Assembly (NCBI GenBank): GCA_000711775.1
Contig: ARYC01001079.1
Location: 1 to 64,000 of the forward strand
Direction of reading: 5' to 3'
From: Oxytricha trifallax
Lineage: Eukaryota > Ciliophora > Spirotrichea > Sporadotrichida > Oxytrichidae
Length of the DNA: 64,000 nt
Numbering within the stretch: position 1 is the first letter of the stretch; every line of letters begins with the position of its first letter. Shown piece by piece: positions 1-10,479 of the stretch. A program made the position numbers and the translations under genes. The notes beneath the pieces were generated by a model. That model was not told the origin of the DNA, made no database searches, and was given only the letters and a program-made list of their open reading frames with translations.

Positions 1-54
1 AATGGATATCCATAATTTTAAATTTCATTAACATTTCTAGAAAGAGGAAGCAAG

Positions 55-846
55 ATGGAGTCTATGAATGATGCAATGAAGAGATTTAAATCTCAAGATT
101 TAATAGGAAAATTTCGAAGTAAAGAGGACCTCTATAGTTACTTGGTTTAGCAAGGTAAACTTTGAACTAATACTAATAGATTAACCATAGTTGGATTGTT
201 CTTGCCAACCCAGGAAGGAACTAAAATCTTCATTCTTAAAAGCCTTACTGAGTGAAGAGAAAAAGGCTTTTAAGTCTATTGAAATTAGGATGATAGAGAT
301 ACCTAACTACCCTGAAATATCAGTGACAAACCTATATGACTATGCTATGAGTGACCCAGACGTAGCTATCTATCTTCCATCAAAGCTACAGCTCTCTAAT
401 AAGTTGCCAGAGAGAAACTTATTATTTGGTGTTCTTGCTACTCTGAAACCTGAGTACTTAAATGCAGTTATTTAAGAAGCTCATAAGAAACGTTACAGCA
501 TCTATTCTGAAGAAAAAGAGAAGCAAGGTATTAAAATAAGTGACACCTGGCTGTAGGAACTTCAAAAGCATCTTTTCATCTCAAGTAAGCTTGGTCTTCT
601 AACTTTATAGAAAAACCTGGTACTGCTAAATACTTGATGAAAGAGCGTAGCAAATTAAACAGAGAGAGAAAGTCTCAAGTAAAACATGAATTGAGTAAGA
701 GACTCTTCAAAGATTTATAAAAGCCAAAAGAGATTAACATAGATGCAGGAGCTGGCACTAAGAGAAGAAACATAGGCCCAAGCAAGCCTTAAGAGGAAAA
801 AAAGAAAGAGAAGCCATATCCCTTTACGGTCAAATTTAATATGTGA
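55..846 (+). pseudogene. TBE 22-kDa-type protein (p22), frame-broken
   Basis: In TBE elements this is a conserved protein of unknown role encoded beside the transposase. The ATG at 55 opens a frame (MESMNDAMKRF...) that meets TGA at 163-165. The conserved core follows in other frames: IPNYPEISVTNLYDYA near 300-350 and LPERNLLFGVLATLKPEYL near 405-465. It then runs through several TAA/TAG Gln codons to TGA at 844-846. The core matches two other copies here (LPDRKYFYGVMGTL near 12.4 kb, LPDKHFFYGVLGTL near 41.7 kb), which is what identifies it. At least three frame changes are needed to follow the whole protein. A lysine-rich tail (EEKKKEKPYPF) ends inside the 3' end of the convergent transposase gene. 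Confidence 0.75.
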
Positions 847-1902
847 ACTTATTCATTCGCTTTAATCTAAAACATTATTTATATACACAAAATCTCCCTT
901 CTCTTGCGCATACTTTAGCTTTATCATCGCTAACTCTCTTAGCGGCACTCTTAATAAAATCGATTGTATCTATCTTCAAGTCGTGCATCAAGTGATATAG
1001 TAGAAGTTTCTTGTTGTGGCCTTTCAGTAACCCCCAATAAATTCAATTCCATTGAACTGAGGACTGTAGGGAGCATTAAATACAGGTGTTATGTTTAGCC
1101 TTTCATATTCTTTCCTTGTGTCTTTAGTTATATGAACTGACAAGTTATCAACGAATAGAATAATGTCCTAGTCAGCTTACTTATCTCTGAGTTATTGCAA
1201 GAACTTAATATATTATTCAGTCTTTATTGAGCGAGGGTGGGTAACATAAGTCTCTAGGCGACTATCTTCCCTGATTCCACCAAGGATTGCATGAGTTTAT
1301 ATCTTAACCTTTTAATCATATACTTCTATATTACTATACCTCTTATACCAAGACCTTGATATGAAGGTATTAAAAGTGAATACTGCCTCATCAGCGTGTA
1401 TGAACTTTATATTATGCTCTTAAGCCCTCTGCATTTAATCAAATATATAATTTAAATTATCCTTATAAAGTGGAACATTAAAGTCAATCACTCTCTTAAT
1501 GCGATTGACTGTCTTGTAAGATATTCCGTTCTTTTTATAAATGTTAGCTATCGATTAAGCAGAGATATGAAGCTCAGGAAATTGGCGATGAAACATCACA
1601 GCTCTTTAGGCGAGAGATAAGTGAGCCCAATATTTAAGAGTCTTATCATTAATGAGATAATCAATATGATGCTGCGAAAACTTTAGAGGTCTTTTAGGCT
1701 TAGAATTAAGCTGCTATCTCTTTAAATTCAATGCTAATAGATAGTGAGACCTAACAGTAGCAGTAGATTTATGGAGTAACCTTGCTTTAGAGGTGTAATT
1801 AAGGATAGGCTTGAGTTGATCATTATATTCATCACATCCATAACGCAACTTAAACAATAAATTTATATTCTCACTGTCATAAACAGACCCTAAACCTCGC
1901 AT
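830..1902 (-). pseudogene. TBE 42-kDa-type DDE transposase, nearly intact
   Basis: This is an IS630/Tc1-mariner superfamily transposase that would cut and paste the TBE element. From the ATG at 1902 (MRGLGSVYDS) the frame stays open for about 290 codons with more than ten TAA/TAG Gln codons. Visible catalytic blocks are FIHADEAVFTF (first Asp), LFVDNLSVHITKD (second Asp) and YSPQFNGIEF (Glu). The frame stops at TGA 1024-1026, directly after a run of five G/C. The usual continuation (LLKGHNKKLLLYHL) lies one base out of phase and runs to TGA at 830-832. One frame change is thus the only defect seen, and it could be real or a homopolymer error. The last codons overlap the convergent p22 gene. 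Confidence 0.85.
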
Positions 1903-2010
1903 ATACTCACTTAAATTACTATTATTTAAACATTAAACCCCTACATAAACCCTATTAAAACCCTAATAAATTATGCACTAATAGTCTACTATTATCAATC
2001 AAAAACTCAA

Positions 2011-3190
2011 TCAAACTACTGAAAGGGTTTTGGGGTTTTGAATCTTCTCTCTCTCGGGGAAATATTCAGGAGTGCCACTTACATTTCCTAGCGAAGAAAC
2101 TTCCACTCTATGAGCCCTGTTGAAATCAATAATATAGACTCTTAGATGTGAAAGTCCATCATTATATTTTTTGGCTTTAAGTCTCTATGAACGTAACCTT
2201 GCTTGTGAAGCTCTTCTATTCCCTCAATTATCTGTTGTACTATCTAGCCAATTTACCTTTGGCATCTGTTGTCAGATAAAAAACTCTCTGTAAGTCATTT
2301 CAATGAGGGGAAGCCTAAATACTGCATGATTTCTTCCAAGTAAAATGGGATTAAGCTGAATTATATGCCTGCACTTTTTAAATTTTGCTTTTTAAAGAGC
2401 ATAATACTCATTAGCAAATTCTATTTAAAACTTATCATCAGCAAGAAAGTAATTGAAAGGATAAATTTTGTAAACGTATTAGTAATCTGTAAAAACTCTC
2501 TTCTCTATTTTATCCTCTAGGATGAGGTAGCTTTCAAAACAAGAATCTAAGTCAATAATTTTCAAGACAGGAATTTACATAGTCTCGGTTTATACCATAA
2601 TTTTGTTGATCTCTAAGAATGGAAGGTTCTTGACAGCTTTCTTCATTTTGACTTACTTCTATACATCAACCCTATGAAACTGGGATGGATTTCTTGACCT
2701 TCTTTTTATTATAGGAATCTTTTACCATTTAAGTTCATGAATAAACACAAAGCTTTGATTGTGCTTTTTCTTTAAGTGCACTTTGAGGTCTCTAGTATGA
2801 GAATATGGCTTCTCACAGAACTCACAGACATACTTCCCATCTTTCTTTTAATGCTTGAGATATAACCTAGGCATATCGTTGTGTCTATCTCTCAAGTGTC
2901 TCTTATAAGTTGACTTGTAAGGGAAAACTTTATTGCATTCTTTGCATTAATAGTCAACTTAGGCTGGTATTTATTAATTCTCTATGGCGGGTTGTTTAAC
3001 CTCCTCCTCAATTTACAAGCTTCTATGATAACCTCCTACTTAACTTATATTTAAATATCAAAGCTAGACTGGTCAAAGTTGTCATAAGTAGGCTCCTACT
3101 GAGTATAAGCGTCTCTGGTCTCTACTTTTCTTGGTTGCTGGAATGATAACTTTTATTGGCTTGATCCAAGTAATGCCGCTCTTCTTAACA
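2011..3190 (-). pseudogene. TBE 57-kDa-type C2H2 zinc finger-protein kinase ORF, broken
   Basis: TBE elements encode a protein with two N-terminal C2H2 fingers joined to a kinase domain. Both fingers are readable near 2960-2790: CKECNKVFPYKSTYKRH with RH, and CEFCEKPYSHTRDLKVH with KKH. About 180 residues later the kinase catalytic loop YVHRDLKPKNIMMDF lies near 2190-2150, then an activation-segment piece (YIIDFNRA...GTPEYFPE) near 2130-2060. These parts lie in different frames: shifts occur near 3020, near 2270 beside a T-run, and near 2150. The kinase lobe ends about 100 residues early at TGA 2011-2013, just past a telomere-like tract, so the C-lobe appears lost. Confidence 0.8.
2025..2040 (+). 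repeat. Internal G4T4-type telomere-like tract
   Basis: GGGTTTTGGGGTTTTG reads as almost two units of the hypotrich telomere repeat. TBE elements normally carry such a tract at their outer ends, not inside. Here it lies between the transposase start and the truncated kinase ORF, where its complement is read as codons for QNPKT. Confidence 0.6.
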
Positions 3191-3305
3191 GGTTAGCGCT
3201 CAATTTAAATAAATTTCACAGATTATTTTATGATAAAAATTATCATATAATACTAATAATAACTAATAGGAATACTTAATTTTAATAGTATTGCTATTGT
3301 TGATA

Positions 3306-4002
3306 ATGATTTTTGGAGAAATATCTTGTTAGAAAACTGGAGGAGGCTACTTCCAATATTCATATAATCGTTACTCTGGAGTGAGTTCAGACTATAAAAA
3401 TACTTATGAAACTGGTTTTTACTATTCATTATTTTTTTAAAAAACTATAAAATATTATTTATAATGAAGCAATTGATTTTAATTAAGATTTAAGGTCTTA
3501 GAATAGGAATATTTACAATAAATGAGAATATCTTCTTAGAAAAATTATTAATTTTGATTAATATGGTACTTATTTCTATAGGAAAACAAATTATGGAGGC
3601 ATTTGGTGGATAAATCTTATTTTTTAAATTAAATAATACTTTCAAAAATGGTAATTTAAATTCTATTTACTTTATCAATTATAAAGAATAATTGTAAAAC
3701 TACGAAGTCTAAATTAATTAAGTATATTATGATTAATTTAATGTTGTTGATTTTAAAATTATTATATTTATATAATCTTATAATTCAGTAAATAATGTAG
3801 ATTATTGCATATTCTAAAAAGTAAATATATATTTTTGTGCTAAATGTTGTAGTGACTTTCGTTGTTTTAGCGTTCATAAGACTTTTTGTGGGTTCAGTAG
3901 TGCGACTAAATATTCACTACAAGACTGCTCTTTGCATTTTATTTTGTTGCAAATGCACTACATATAGGGAGTAGGATTAGCAACCAAAAGACTAGCATGA
4001 AA
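3306..4002 (+). CDS. Possible host coding segments, unrecognised
   Basis: Two overlapping open stretches under the TAA/TAG=Gln code. The first starts at ATG 3306 (MIFGEISCQKTGGGYFQYSY...), is Tyr/Gly/Ser-rich and ends near 3470. The second opens at ATG 3463 (MKQLILIKIQGLRIG...) and stays open for about 175 codons to TGA near 4000. Its last third (near 3850-3990) is distinctly GC-richer and Cys-rich (CAKCCSDFRCFSVHKTF). The composition of that part is the best evidence of coding. No family was recognised. Open frames of this length arise by chance here, so this is tentative. Confidence 0.3.
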
Positions 4003-4159
4003 AAGAATTGAAATAATAGCTATATAGGCAACAAAGGAAAGGTATTATATAATTAAGTATAATTCAATTCTCTGAAAATAGTCATTTCAAATTACTAATT
4101 AAAAAAGTGTTTAATTCTATTATTTTATTATTTTCAATAACAGCAAAAGAAGGAATAAA

Positions 4160-4869
4160 AGTTAAGTATTTAGCAAGAAATTAAGAATGGTTAAGGAATA
4201 GATAATGTTCTGTAAAATTAAAGACATGGGACAACTAAGATATATGCAATTATAAAAAATTTAGTCGTTTGTTCAATAAAAAGATACAGGGATTTGATCC
4301 AGAATCAACTCAGCAAGCTTTTTACAAAGATCTTCAAAGCAAACATCATTCGAATTTTTTAATTAATTGCAAACACGAAATGGTAAATTTTTCTATTCAT
4401 CTAAATATTATTTGTGAAATTCTAAACAAATGAAAGCCTATAAAATCAACTTAATGCAAACTCTAATCCTTCCTTTAAATCAAACAACAATTTGTTAGGA
4501 AATCATGTTGAATTTCATCCATCTCATAGAATATCATCATCACATAAAACTACATAAAACGATTAATTTAAAATTTATGGTGAGCTTCCTCCATTAAAAA
4601 GAGGTAGATTTCAAAATTTGAACTTATAAACAAACACAAAAGACCAGCAAGATAAGATTTCTTATGATAAATTATAGCATTTACCTTAGGTAAACAGCTT
4701 GAAAAATTTGAACAATATTATATAATAGAAGCCAAGAGATTTTGAATAAGTTGAGAGTGAGAGAAATTCCTAAGTTATTGGATGGCCTAAATTAAATAAG
4801 GGAGGTTTGATGGGTAATTTTCAAGAAAAGTTCCAGATATTTTCAGAATAATAACATAAAATAAAATGA
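4160..4869 (+). CDS. Possible host gene piece, N/Q/S-rich C-terminus
   Basis: A frame near 4180-4385 reads KTWDNQDICNYKKFSRLF and GFDPESTQQAFYKDLQ. A second frame from about 4400 reads NANSNPSFKSNNNLLGNH, GELPPLKRGRFQNLN and IGWPKLNKGGLMGNF, then ends at TGA near 4868. The second part is low-complexity Asn/Gln/Ser-rich with basic patches, like a regulatory-protein tail. A GTAAAT at about 4383 could be a splice donor, but I found no acceptor that keeps both frames. The join may be an intron, an eliminated sequence or a frame change. No family recognised. Confidence 0.4.
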
Positions 4870-5481
4870 TTGATTCAATGATATTTTTAAAGAGATGATT
4901 GATCTTCCTAGGATTTCATTTATTTAAAGTCAATTTACGAAATAAATCCCCAAAAATAAAATCTGTTTTTATTATTTTATAAAGTATAATAAATTTAATG
5001 GTCATTTTAATTTAAAGTTTCATAAAACATAAACTAGTATAAATATAGCTTATTTTTACGGAATTAAAATAAAATAATATATATATTTAGGAAAATTAGT
5101 TAAAAACAATGTTCTATAAGAAATAAAAATAATTTGGAAAAAATTAATAGCATTAATTTTTTGTCAGTAAATATTTCTAATACTAAACCTAAATTAAATG
5201 ATAAAATTAATAAGCGGAAACATATTAAATAATTAAATAAGAATATATAAAACCCCAAGAGTAAAATTTGAATTAATTAGGAATATGAATTTAAATAAAT
5301 ACTATATTTTTATTATTATAAACTTTTGGTAGCTTTCAAAATAATTAACATAGTACAATATATATATAAGACATTAATCAAAAAACATAAAGCTACCAAA
5401 TTAAAAAGCGTGATTAAATTAAATTTTATTTATCCTTATCTCCTTAAATTATAATAATTTTGCCTTCGGTCCACTGTTCAC
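4870..5481. other. AT-rich spacer with one hairpin
   Basis: No coding signal seen. An inverted repeat near 5324-5400 (TTTGGTAGCTTT and its complement AAAGCTACCAAA, about 50 bases apart) could fold into a stem-loop. Composition changes sharply to GC-rich coding sequence at about 5460. Confidence 0.5.
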
Positions 5482-6783
5482 ATGATCAGTTCAGATAACC
5501 AAGTCACACCAACCATCATCAACTTCCTCTCCCCATCACCAGTCGAGCTCGACCTGCGGGTGCTGCCGCCCAACCTTCGGGCCCTCCTCGTGCCAACCCA
5601 CATACCAGAACCTGACATTTTTAAAATAAGACTAAGATGCTTAATGGACAATATAACCGTTGAGAAGAGATGTGAGAAAGACATAATCGACTTGATTTCA
5701 ATCATCTTTGGCGACGACGTTACTACCTATTACAAGGAGATGGTGGACACGATAATACAGCAACATACTACAGTACGCAAGCTGACCTTTGTGGAAGATG
5801 ATGCCAATTAGATTAAGATCGAGACAGAGGAGACGATGGAGGCCACTATTTGAGATGCTACAAACGATCAAAGAGATGGAGACGCGCACAAGGCTAGATG
5901 TGGGGGCCCTATACAGTACTAAAAGAGAAATACTTTAATAGCAGTTGAAGAAGACACAATAGACACTGCATTAAGACTTCCTAATGTTAACAAACTGGAG
6001 ATGACACCCTCAGCAGGCCCTAGTAGAGGATGTGCAGATCCTTTACCAAGGTACTCATCACTGGGCGACTTATCTCCGGACTTGAGCAATAAACTAAACA
6101 ATCTACTAAAACAAATTGAACTAAAAAATAAATAAATAATTAAAATCCAGCCAACCCACAAATAACCGTTAAACAAGAAGTTGCCTAATAAACAAGCATC
6201 TACAAAGCTAACGGACACCCAACTCCAAGAAATGTATATCAAGGCAACAACAGATCAGAAGCACCTCCAGAACTACTACCTAACGACGCTATCACTACTA
6301 AATACAGCTGAGAAAAAAGAGCAGGATGCCTAGAGGGAGCAAGTAAATTTAATTATGCTTGGTCTGGACGCCATTAAACGGTCGAGGGAGTCTCGACTTA
6401 AGGATGCTTAGGATGATCAAAAATGCTGCTAGCACAAATATATGAGGACCAGGTTATTCCAAAAAACAAAGTTCAAGAAGCATTCACTGTACTGCCTGCT
6501 AAAGCCCGAGGTTAACGGCTACATTTCAACAGCTATCAGCAAGCTACGACCCCTTGTGCAGAGGCTCTTCAATGCAACCAACGATGGAATGGCCAACTAA
6601 ATGTATACACTATTCAATGACAATCTTCAAACCAGCACCTTCTCCAAACGCACTCTCAGGATGGTATAGGGGTAGAGAAAAGCTTTTAGAATCAGAGGAA
6701 TCCGTCAGGAGAAATCTCTCCTCATGCAGACGAAATCGAAACCACTCAATAAACGAAAACGAGGAGGGCCATCTTTATCTTGA
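5482..6783 (+). CDS. 433-codon GC-rich ORF of unknown function in a transposase-bearing unit
   Basis: From ATG 5482 (MISSDNQVTPTIINF) one frame runs to TGA 6781-6783 with only one internal TGA, at 5851. Seven or more TAA/TAG are read as Gln. The base composition is far GC-richer than its surroundings, with C/G third positions, unlike the TBE genes. The protein is hydrophilic. It has an acidic N-terminal third (KEMVDTIIQQ, FVEDDANQIK), a Lys/Gln-rich middle likely to form coiled coil (NNLLKQIELKNKQ, TDTQLQEMYIKATTDQ), and a basic C-terminal part (CLLKPEVNGYISTAISKL, KPLNKRKRGGPS). No domain was recognised. It lies directly before, and slightly out of frame with, a DDE transposase remnant. It may be the accessory protein or the 5' part of an internally deleted transposase. 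Confidence 0.6.
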
Positions 6784-7162
6784 GACTGGCACCCAATCTA
6801 CTACCAACTGGCACTCACCCCCTATTGTTGATGGACAACGCGTCCTACCACCGTAGCAGCTATACCAATAGCGTCTTGCAGAAGCTTAACGTCCCCATAC
6901 TCTTCTTGGGCCCCTACCAGTACGACATGGCTCCAGTGGAAAAGGCATTCAGGTTCATTAAGTGCCGTGACCTCAACCCCATGCTCCTGCCTGTCTCTAC
7001 TAAGTAAGTTTACCTCCCCTAATAGACTATAGGAAGCAGCTGCGGCGCTATGCGCAGGCCCTGGCTGTGCAGCTATCAAACTTGGACATGCGGTGGCTCA
7101 CCGGCGCGTTCGCATGCTCTTTGGTCGATGCCCTGAAGCATCTGAGCCTGCAGGCTGTCTGA
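6780..7162 (+). pseudogene. IS630/Tc1-type DDE transposase remnant (C-terminal half)
   Basis: The frame reads LLLMDNASYHRSSYTNS, then LNVPILFLGPYQYDMAPVEK and AFRFIK. The DNASYH block is the second catalytic Asp and GPYQYDMAPVE the third acidic position of IS630/Tc1-mariner-type transposases. The first Asp block is not visible upstream, so the N-terminal catalytic part is missing or in another frame. A helical C-terminus (YRKQLRRYAQALAVQL) continues in a shifted frame from about 7026 to TGA 7160-7162. A GTAAGT at 7004 and TAATAG at 7021-7025 resemble a 22-nt intron, but that intron would not restore the frame. It is a different family from the TBE transposases in this window, with GC-rich codons. 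Confidence 0.7.
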
Positions 7163-7524
7163 TACTGTAATTGATTCTGGTTTTGGCCACCCAATCTGCG
7201 AAATCACGAATCACCCTTACTCTATTAAAAGTGCCAAAACCCCACCATTCTTATTTGAAATTTATCTCAGCCTGGGAAACAATTGTCTGTGTCGTAGATT
7301 AGAGGACGATGCGTCTTTTCAAGGGCTCTCGAATGACTATCTTTGCTGGGCTTCAATGTTGTTTTTACCCTCAAATTCCTCTAAAACACTGATTTGGTAA
7401 GTTAGGCAAACTTTTAATACTAAGATTTTTAATAGGCCAATTAAGTCCAATTCCCAATATTTAAAATCTAATACGCCCTATTAAAATTATAATTTATTTT
7501 AAGAATTAAACTTTGAGATTAGAA
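7163..7524. other. Spacer with short inverted repeat
   Basis: Non-coding by eye. TGGTTTTGGCCAC near 7176 and GTGCCAAAACCCCA near 7227 are imperfect inverted repeats about 40 bases apart. They might form a hairpin or be a worn transposon end. Confidence 0.4.
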
Positions 7525-8259
7525 ATGGAGTCAAGCTCAGATCAAAGCAAGGGTCCACGACAACAGATCCAGCAGCAAGTACCGCTTGGCAAGGGAGAAG
7601 CCTACAGAGTGAGAGACATCTTCGAAGTCAAGGTCATCAGGAACGCCATTCACGCCCAGGTCATGTATGAAAACGATCCTCGAGGAAAGGCAGTGTGGGT
7701 GGAGCACTCGAAGCTGATGTATCCATGTGATCGAGCCAGAGTTGAGTCTTTTGTCAGTGAGAAGATGCCAGGTCTCCATGACCACCCCTACTGGAACATC
7801 TACGCGGGAGCGCGCTCTGATCGAGACAAAGACGAAGGAACCAGTTCAAGTGATAGCTAGGATTCTGTCAGCAGTTCACAAGATTCTCATAAGGTTAGTG
7901 TGAATGGAAACTCTCATGAGTTGGCAGGCCACCAGCAGGAGGAGGAATGCAAGGGACAGATGGAAGATGTCAGCATGAGTGAGGAAGAGTCAGAGCAGCC
8001 TAAGCAGAGCCAAATGCTTCAACAGTATGACCAAGAGACTAGAATGCTGCTCGATTCTATCTAAAATTACTAAATCTACAACCTCATTGCTCAAGACTTA
8101 AATTTATATATTAAAGTATTTGATTCATTGTTTATTAATTGTTCATTCACAAAATTCGCTCAAATTTTACTCTTGGGGTTTTACTTAATTGGGAAATCTA
8201 TCTCATATTTATATCAATTGAGATTAAGTTAAATGGATAGACTTTTTTATGATCATTGA
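7525..8259 (+). CDS. Chromodomain-like acidic protein
   Basis: ATG 7525 (MESSSDQSKGPRQQ) opens a frame to TGA 8257-8259. The coding-like composition stops at about 8065. Residues about 25-85 (AYRVRDIFEVKVIRNAIHAQ, then GKAVWVEHSKL and RVESFVSEKM) resemble a chromo-type fold: Y-V-x-x-I at the start, an aromatic/acidic W-V-E core and a closing helix. The middle is Ser/Asp-rich (DEGTSSSDS), followed by an acidic Gln/Glu tail (DVSMSEEESEQPKQSQ). The TAG at 7858 is read as Gln. The composition break at about 8065 coincides with a TAA, so the true end may be an MDS boundary there. The chromo assignment is from pattern only. It sits 360 bases after the DDE remnant and shares its GC-rich codons. Confidence 0.55.
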
Positions 8260-8911
8260 TATATTAAAATTCTTTCAAAGGAATCTTAATAAAAATGGTA
8301 ACTTTAAAGAAAGAGCCTTGATTATTTAAATCAAAAAAATGAAATAATTTATTATATAATTTTAATCATAAATTGTGATTTCAGATCATTATATATTATA
8401 CATGACAATGTCAATCTCATTAAATCAATTTCATTTATTGACTATATTACGTTAAATACTAATAAAAAAGATTTTCAAAATATTCTATACATATTTAATT
8501 AAAACAATTTTCATTAATTATTGTTAATATATTAAAAACTGTTCTTATTAACTTAAAAACTATTATTATCTATATCTTTTTCCCCTATAAATTTTATTTG
8601 ACACTTTTTATAGTCTCTAATTATTTAGCTCCTGAGCAAAATTTTAATAAATAATTAGAATTCCTGTGAATACTTACCTAAATAGTGGCTATTGAATCAA
8701 AAAGAAATTAGAGGTTACAAGTTTTGAGTAGCAAACAGCAATTGCTGGCCAGATAAACACAGCTATCTGTCCCATCTCAAAAACTATTAGTAAGGAAAAA
8801 TGATTTATTAAAAATCGTATAAATTCAAATTTTAAAAATATAGTGTTATGATAAAAACATCAATTATTTTTTGCATGTGACTTTAGTAGTAAATGAGTAA
8901 TCTCAAAATTA
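8260..8911. other. AT-rich spacer with a weak coding island
   Basis: Mostly AT-rich without signal. Between about 8680 and 8800 the composition rises and a plus-strand frame reads AIESKRNQRLQVLSSKQQ and QLSVPSQKLLVRKND. This could be a small MDS. A 6-base stem (CAGATA/TATCTG) lies near 8753. Confidence 0.3.
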
Positions 8912-10245
8912 AATTTACATATTCACTATTTAATACTAAAATCAAACCATCATTCCTAGTCGTGACGTAGACGTATCTGAGTGAGTTGACGTGGCAAGTA
9001 GCTAAATCTAAAAACTCCGAAAAACCACCTCACCTCCATTCCACCTTTCTCTGTTTCCCAGATGCATCCTAGATAAGAACCAAGTGCCTACCAACTTGGA
9101 GTATACCCCGCAGAGCTCTCAGAGATCAGCTTCTTGCAAACAATTAAATAAAGAGTGGTGAAAAATCTTACCAAGTTCCACAGCTTTTGATATAGTAGTC
9201 TCTGTCCTTTCACTGTGGTAGCCTACATAATACACCTAGTGTGGGAGGAAAATCATTATCGTTGGCTTCTATGGTCGTCTCACTTTTGAAGGCTGAGCAC
9301 CACCTTCATCCTGCTTTCTATTACCTAGGAAGCTGAACTTTCGCCAGGTAGCTCATCTAGTGAAGGAAAATCCCAGCGTGAAGCCCAATTTGAGTTAGTC
9401 AAAATAGTGAAAAAATCGTCAATTTATAAATTCTTTAAATAAAAAATGTTAAAAATTAATGATTCTCCATAAATTATTATAATAATTTTTTTTAATTTTA
9501 TTTTATTTTTTTCTAATTATATTTAAAATGAGTGCAAGGATCAAATATTATATTTTTACTACTTGCGCCCATTTCTATAATATTAATAATATATAATTTT
9601 AATTTTAATATTTAAAAATTTGTTTTATTTATTAAATTACTATTATCTCATTATTAAATGTAATTTATTCAATGTTTATATTTTTGTAAAATTAGTTATT
9701 TTATACATTGAAATTATTTTTATTTTAAAGGTTTGTTACTTTTATTAGTTAAAAATTTTTAAATTATTCATGTTTTTACTTATAAATAAATTAAATTTAA
9801 TATAGGTTAAAACCAAACTTCATTACTATAATTGTAAATATATAAACATATTTAAATATATAATTAAAAATTTTCAAAATAGATAAATAGCTCAAATCTA
9901 AAAAATATATAATTCTTTTGAAATCAATTCATAATAATATGTTATTTTCGTTATTTTATTTTTAATCTAGCATATTTTTAATAAATATTATAAAAATGTT
10001 TTAAGTAAGTATAATATATGTTTCTGTATATTTAAGTATTTGTATATTGAAGATTCTTTTGCAATTTTGACTGAGAGTCGATACTGAAAGATTGAACCCC
10101 GCCGACTGGCCCCTAATGCGTTGCGCCCAGCAACCCTCTGCTGACCTCGATAGGCCTTAGTGTAGTAGAAAGCTCTATTAGAAAGTTCTGAGTGAGATTG
10201 GTACCTCACCCAGCAATTAACTTTCTAATTTAATAATGCAAGAAA
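8912..10245. repeat. Dispersed repeat, copy A (interrupted)
   Basis: Sequence from about 8912 to 9396 and again from 10073 to 10245 aligns along its length with 28085-28765. Shared blocks include GTGGGAGGAAAATCATTAT, GAGCACCACCTTCATCCTGC and TTGAACCCCGCCGACTGGCC. The body is GC-richer than its surroundings. The minus strand of copy B has a 62-codon open frame that is not kept in copy A, so I favour a non-coding dispersed repeat, perhaps SINE-like, over a gene. The block GGGGTTCAATCT on the minus strand loosely resembles a tRNA B-box, which is suggestive only. Confidence 0.7.
9397..10072. mobile_element. Small TIR element inserted in repeat copy A
   Basis: AGTCAAAAT at 9397 and its complement ATTTTGACT ending at 10072 bound an AT-rich, non-coding 0.68-kb segment. 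The inverted similarity extends about 30 bases (AAAAATC, GTCAAT). The uninterrupted copy at 28.59 kb lacks this segment and carries a TA at the matching point, consistent with TA-targeted insertion of a MITE. Confidence 0.65.
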
Positions 10246-10479
10246 CTTTTAAAATAAGATTTTCCAAATTTTTCCATTTTTTGAAAATAAATAATTTGAT
10301 AAAAACTTCAACTATTTTGCGTAGGGGACATTTTAAAAATAGATTCATAGTTTATTCTCTTTGATATGTAATAATTTTATATTATAATGTCCACACTATG
10401 AAGTCTATCTCAAGCCACTTCTACAAGAACAAGGCCTAAAACTATGTTTTATTGTTGCCTTTTGTCACTACAAATCCTA

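Larger units (their letters stand above)
1..3230. mobile_element. TBE-like DNA transposon, copy 1 (left end outside window)
   Basis: Three ORFs match the gene set of Oxytricha telomere-bearing elements (TBE): a 22-kDa-type protein on the plus strand, and a DDE transposase and a C2H2 zinc finger-kinase on the minus strand. The p22 and transposase genes converge and their 3' ends overlap. The left end lies before base 1. No terminal C4A4 repeat was found on the right, so the right limit (about 3230) is only the upstream end of the kinase ORF. Each gene carries at least one frame change, so the copy looks inactive unless these are assembly errors. Confidence 0.8.

Noticed and set aside
2025-2040. 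True chromosome end
   Set aside because: Unique coding sequence continues on both sides and the tract is under two repeats long.
5478-6242. Minus-strand ORFs opposite the 433-codon ORF
   Set aside because: Antisense shadows; no motif and inconsistent frames.
6554-6856. 100-codon plus-strand ORF in the GC-rich unit
   Set aside because: It is a shadow in the third frame of the 433-codon ORF and the transposase remnant; composition is explained by those.
6822-7079. 85-codon minus-strand ORF opposite the DDE remnant
   Set aside because: Antisense shadow of the DNASYH/APVE transposase frame.
7537-7785. Minus-strand ORF opposite the chromo-like gene
   Set aside because: Antisense shadow.
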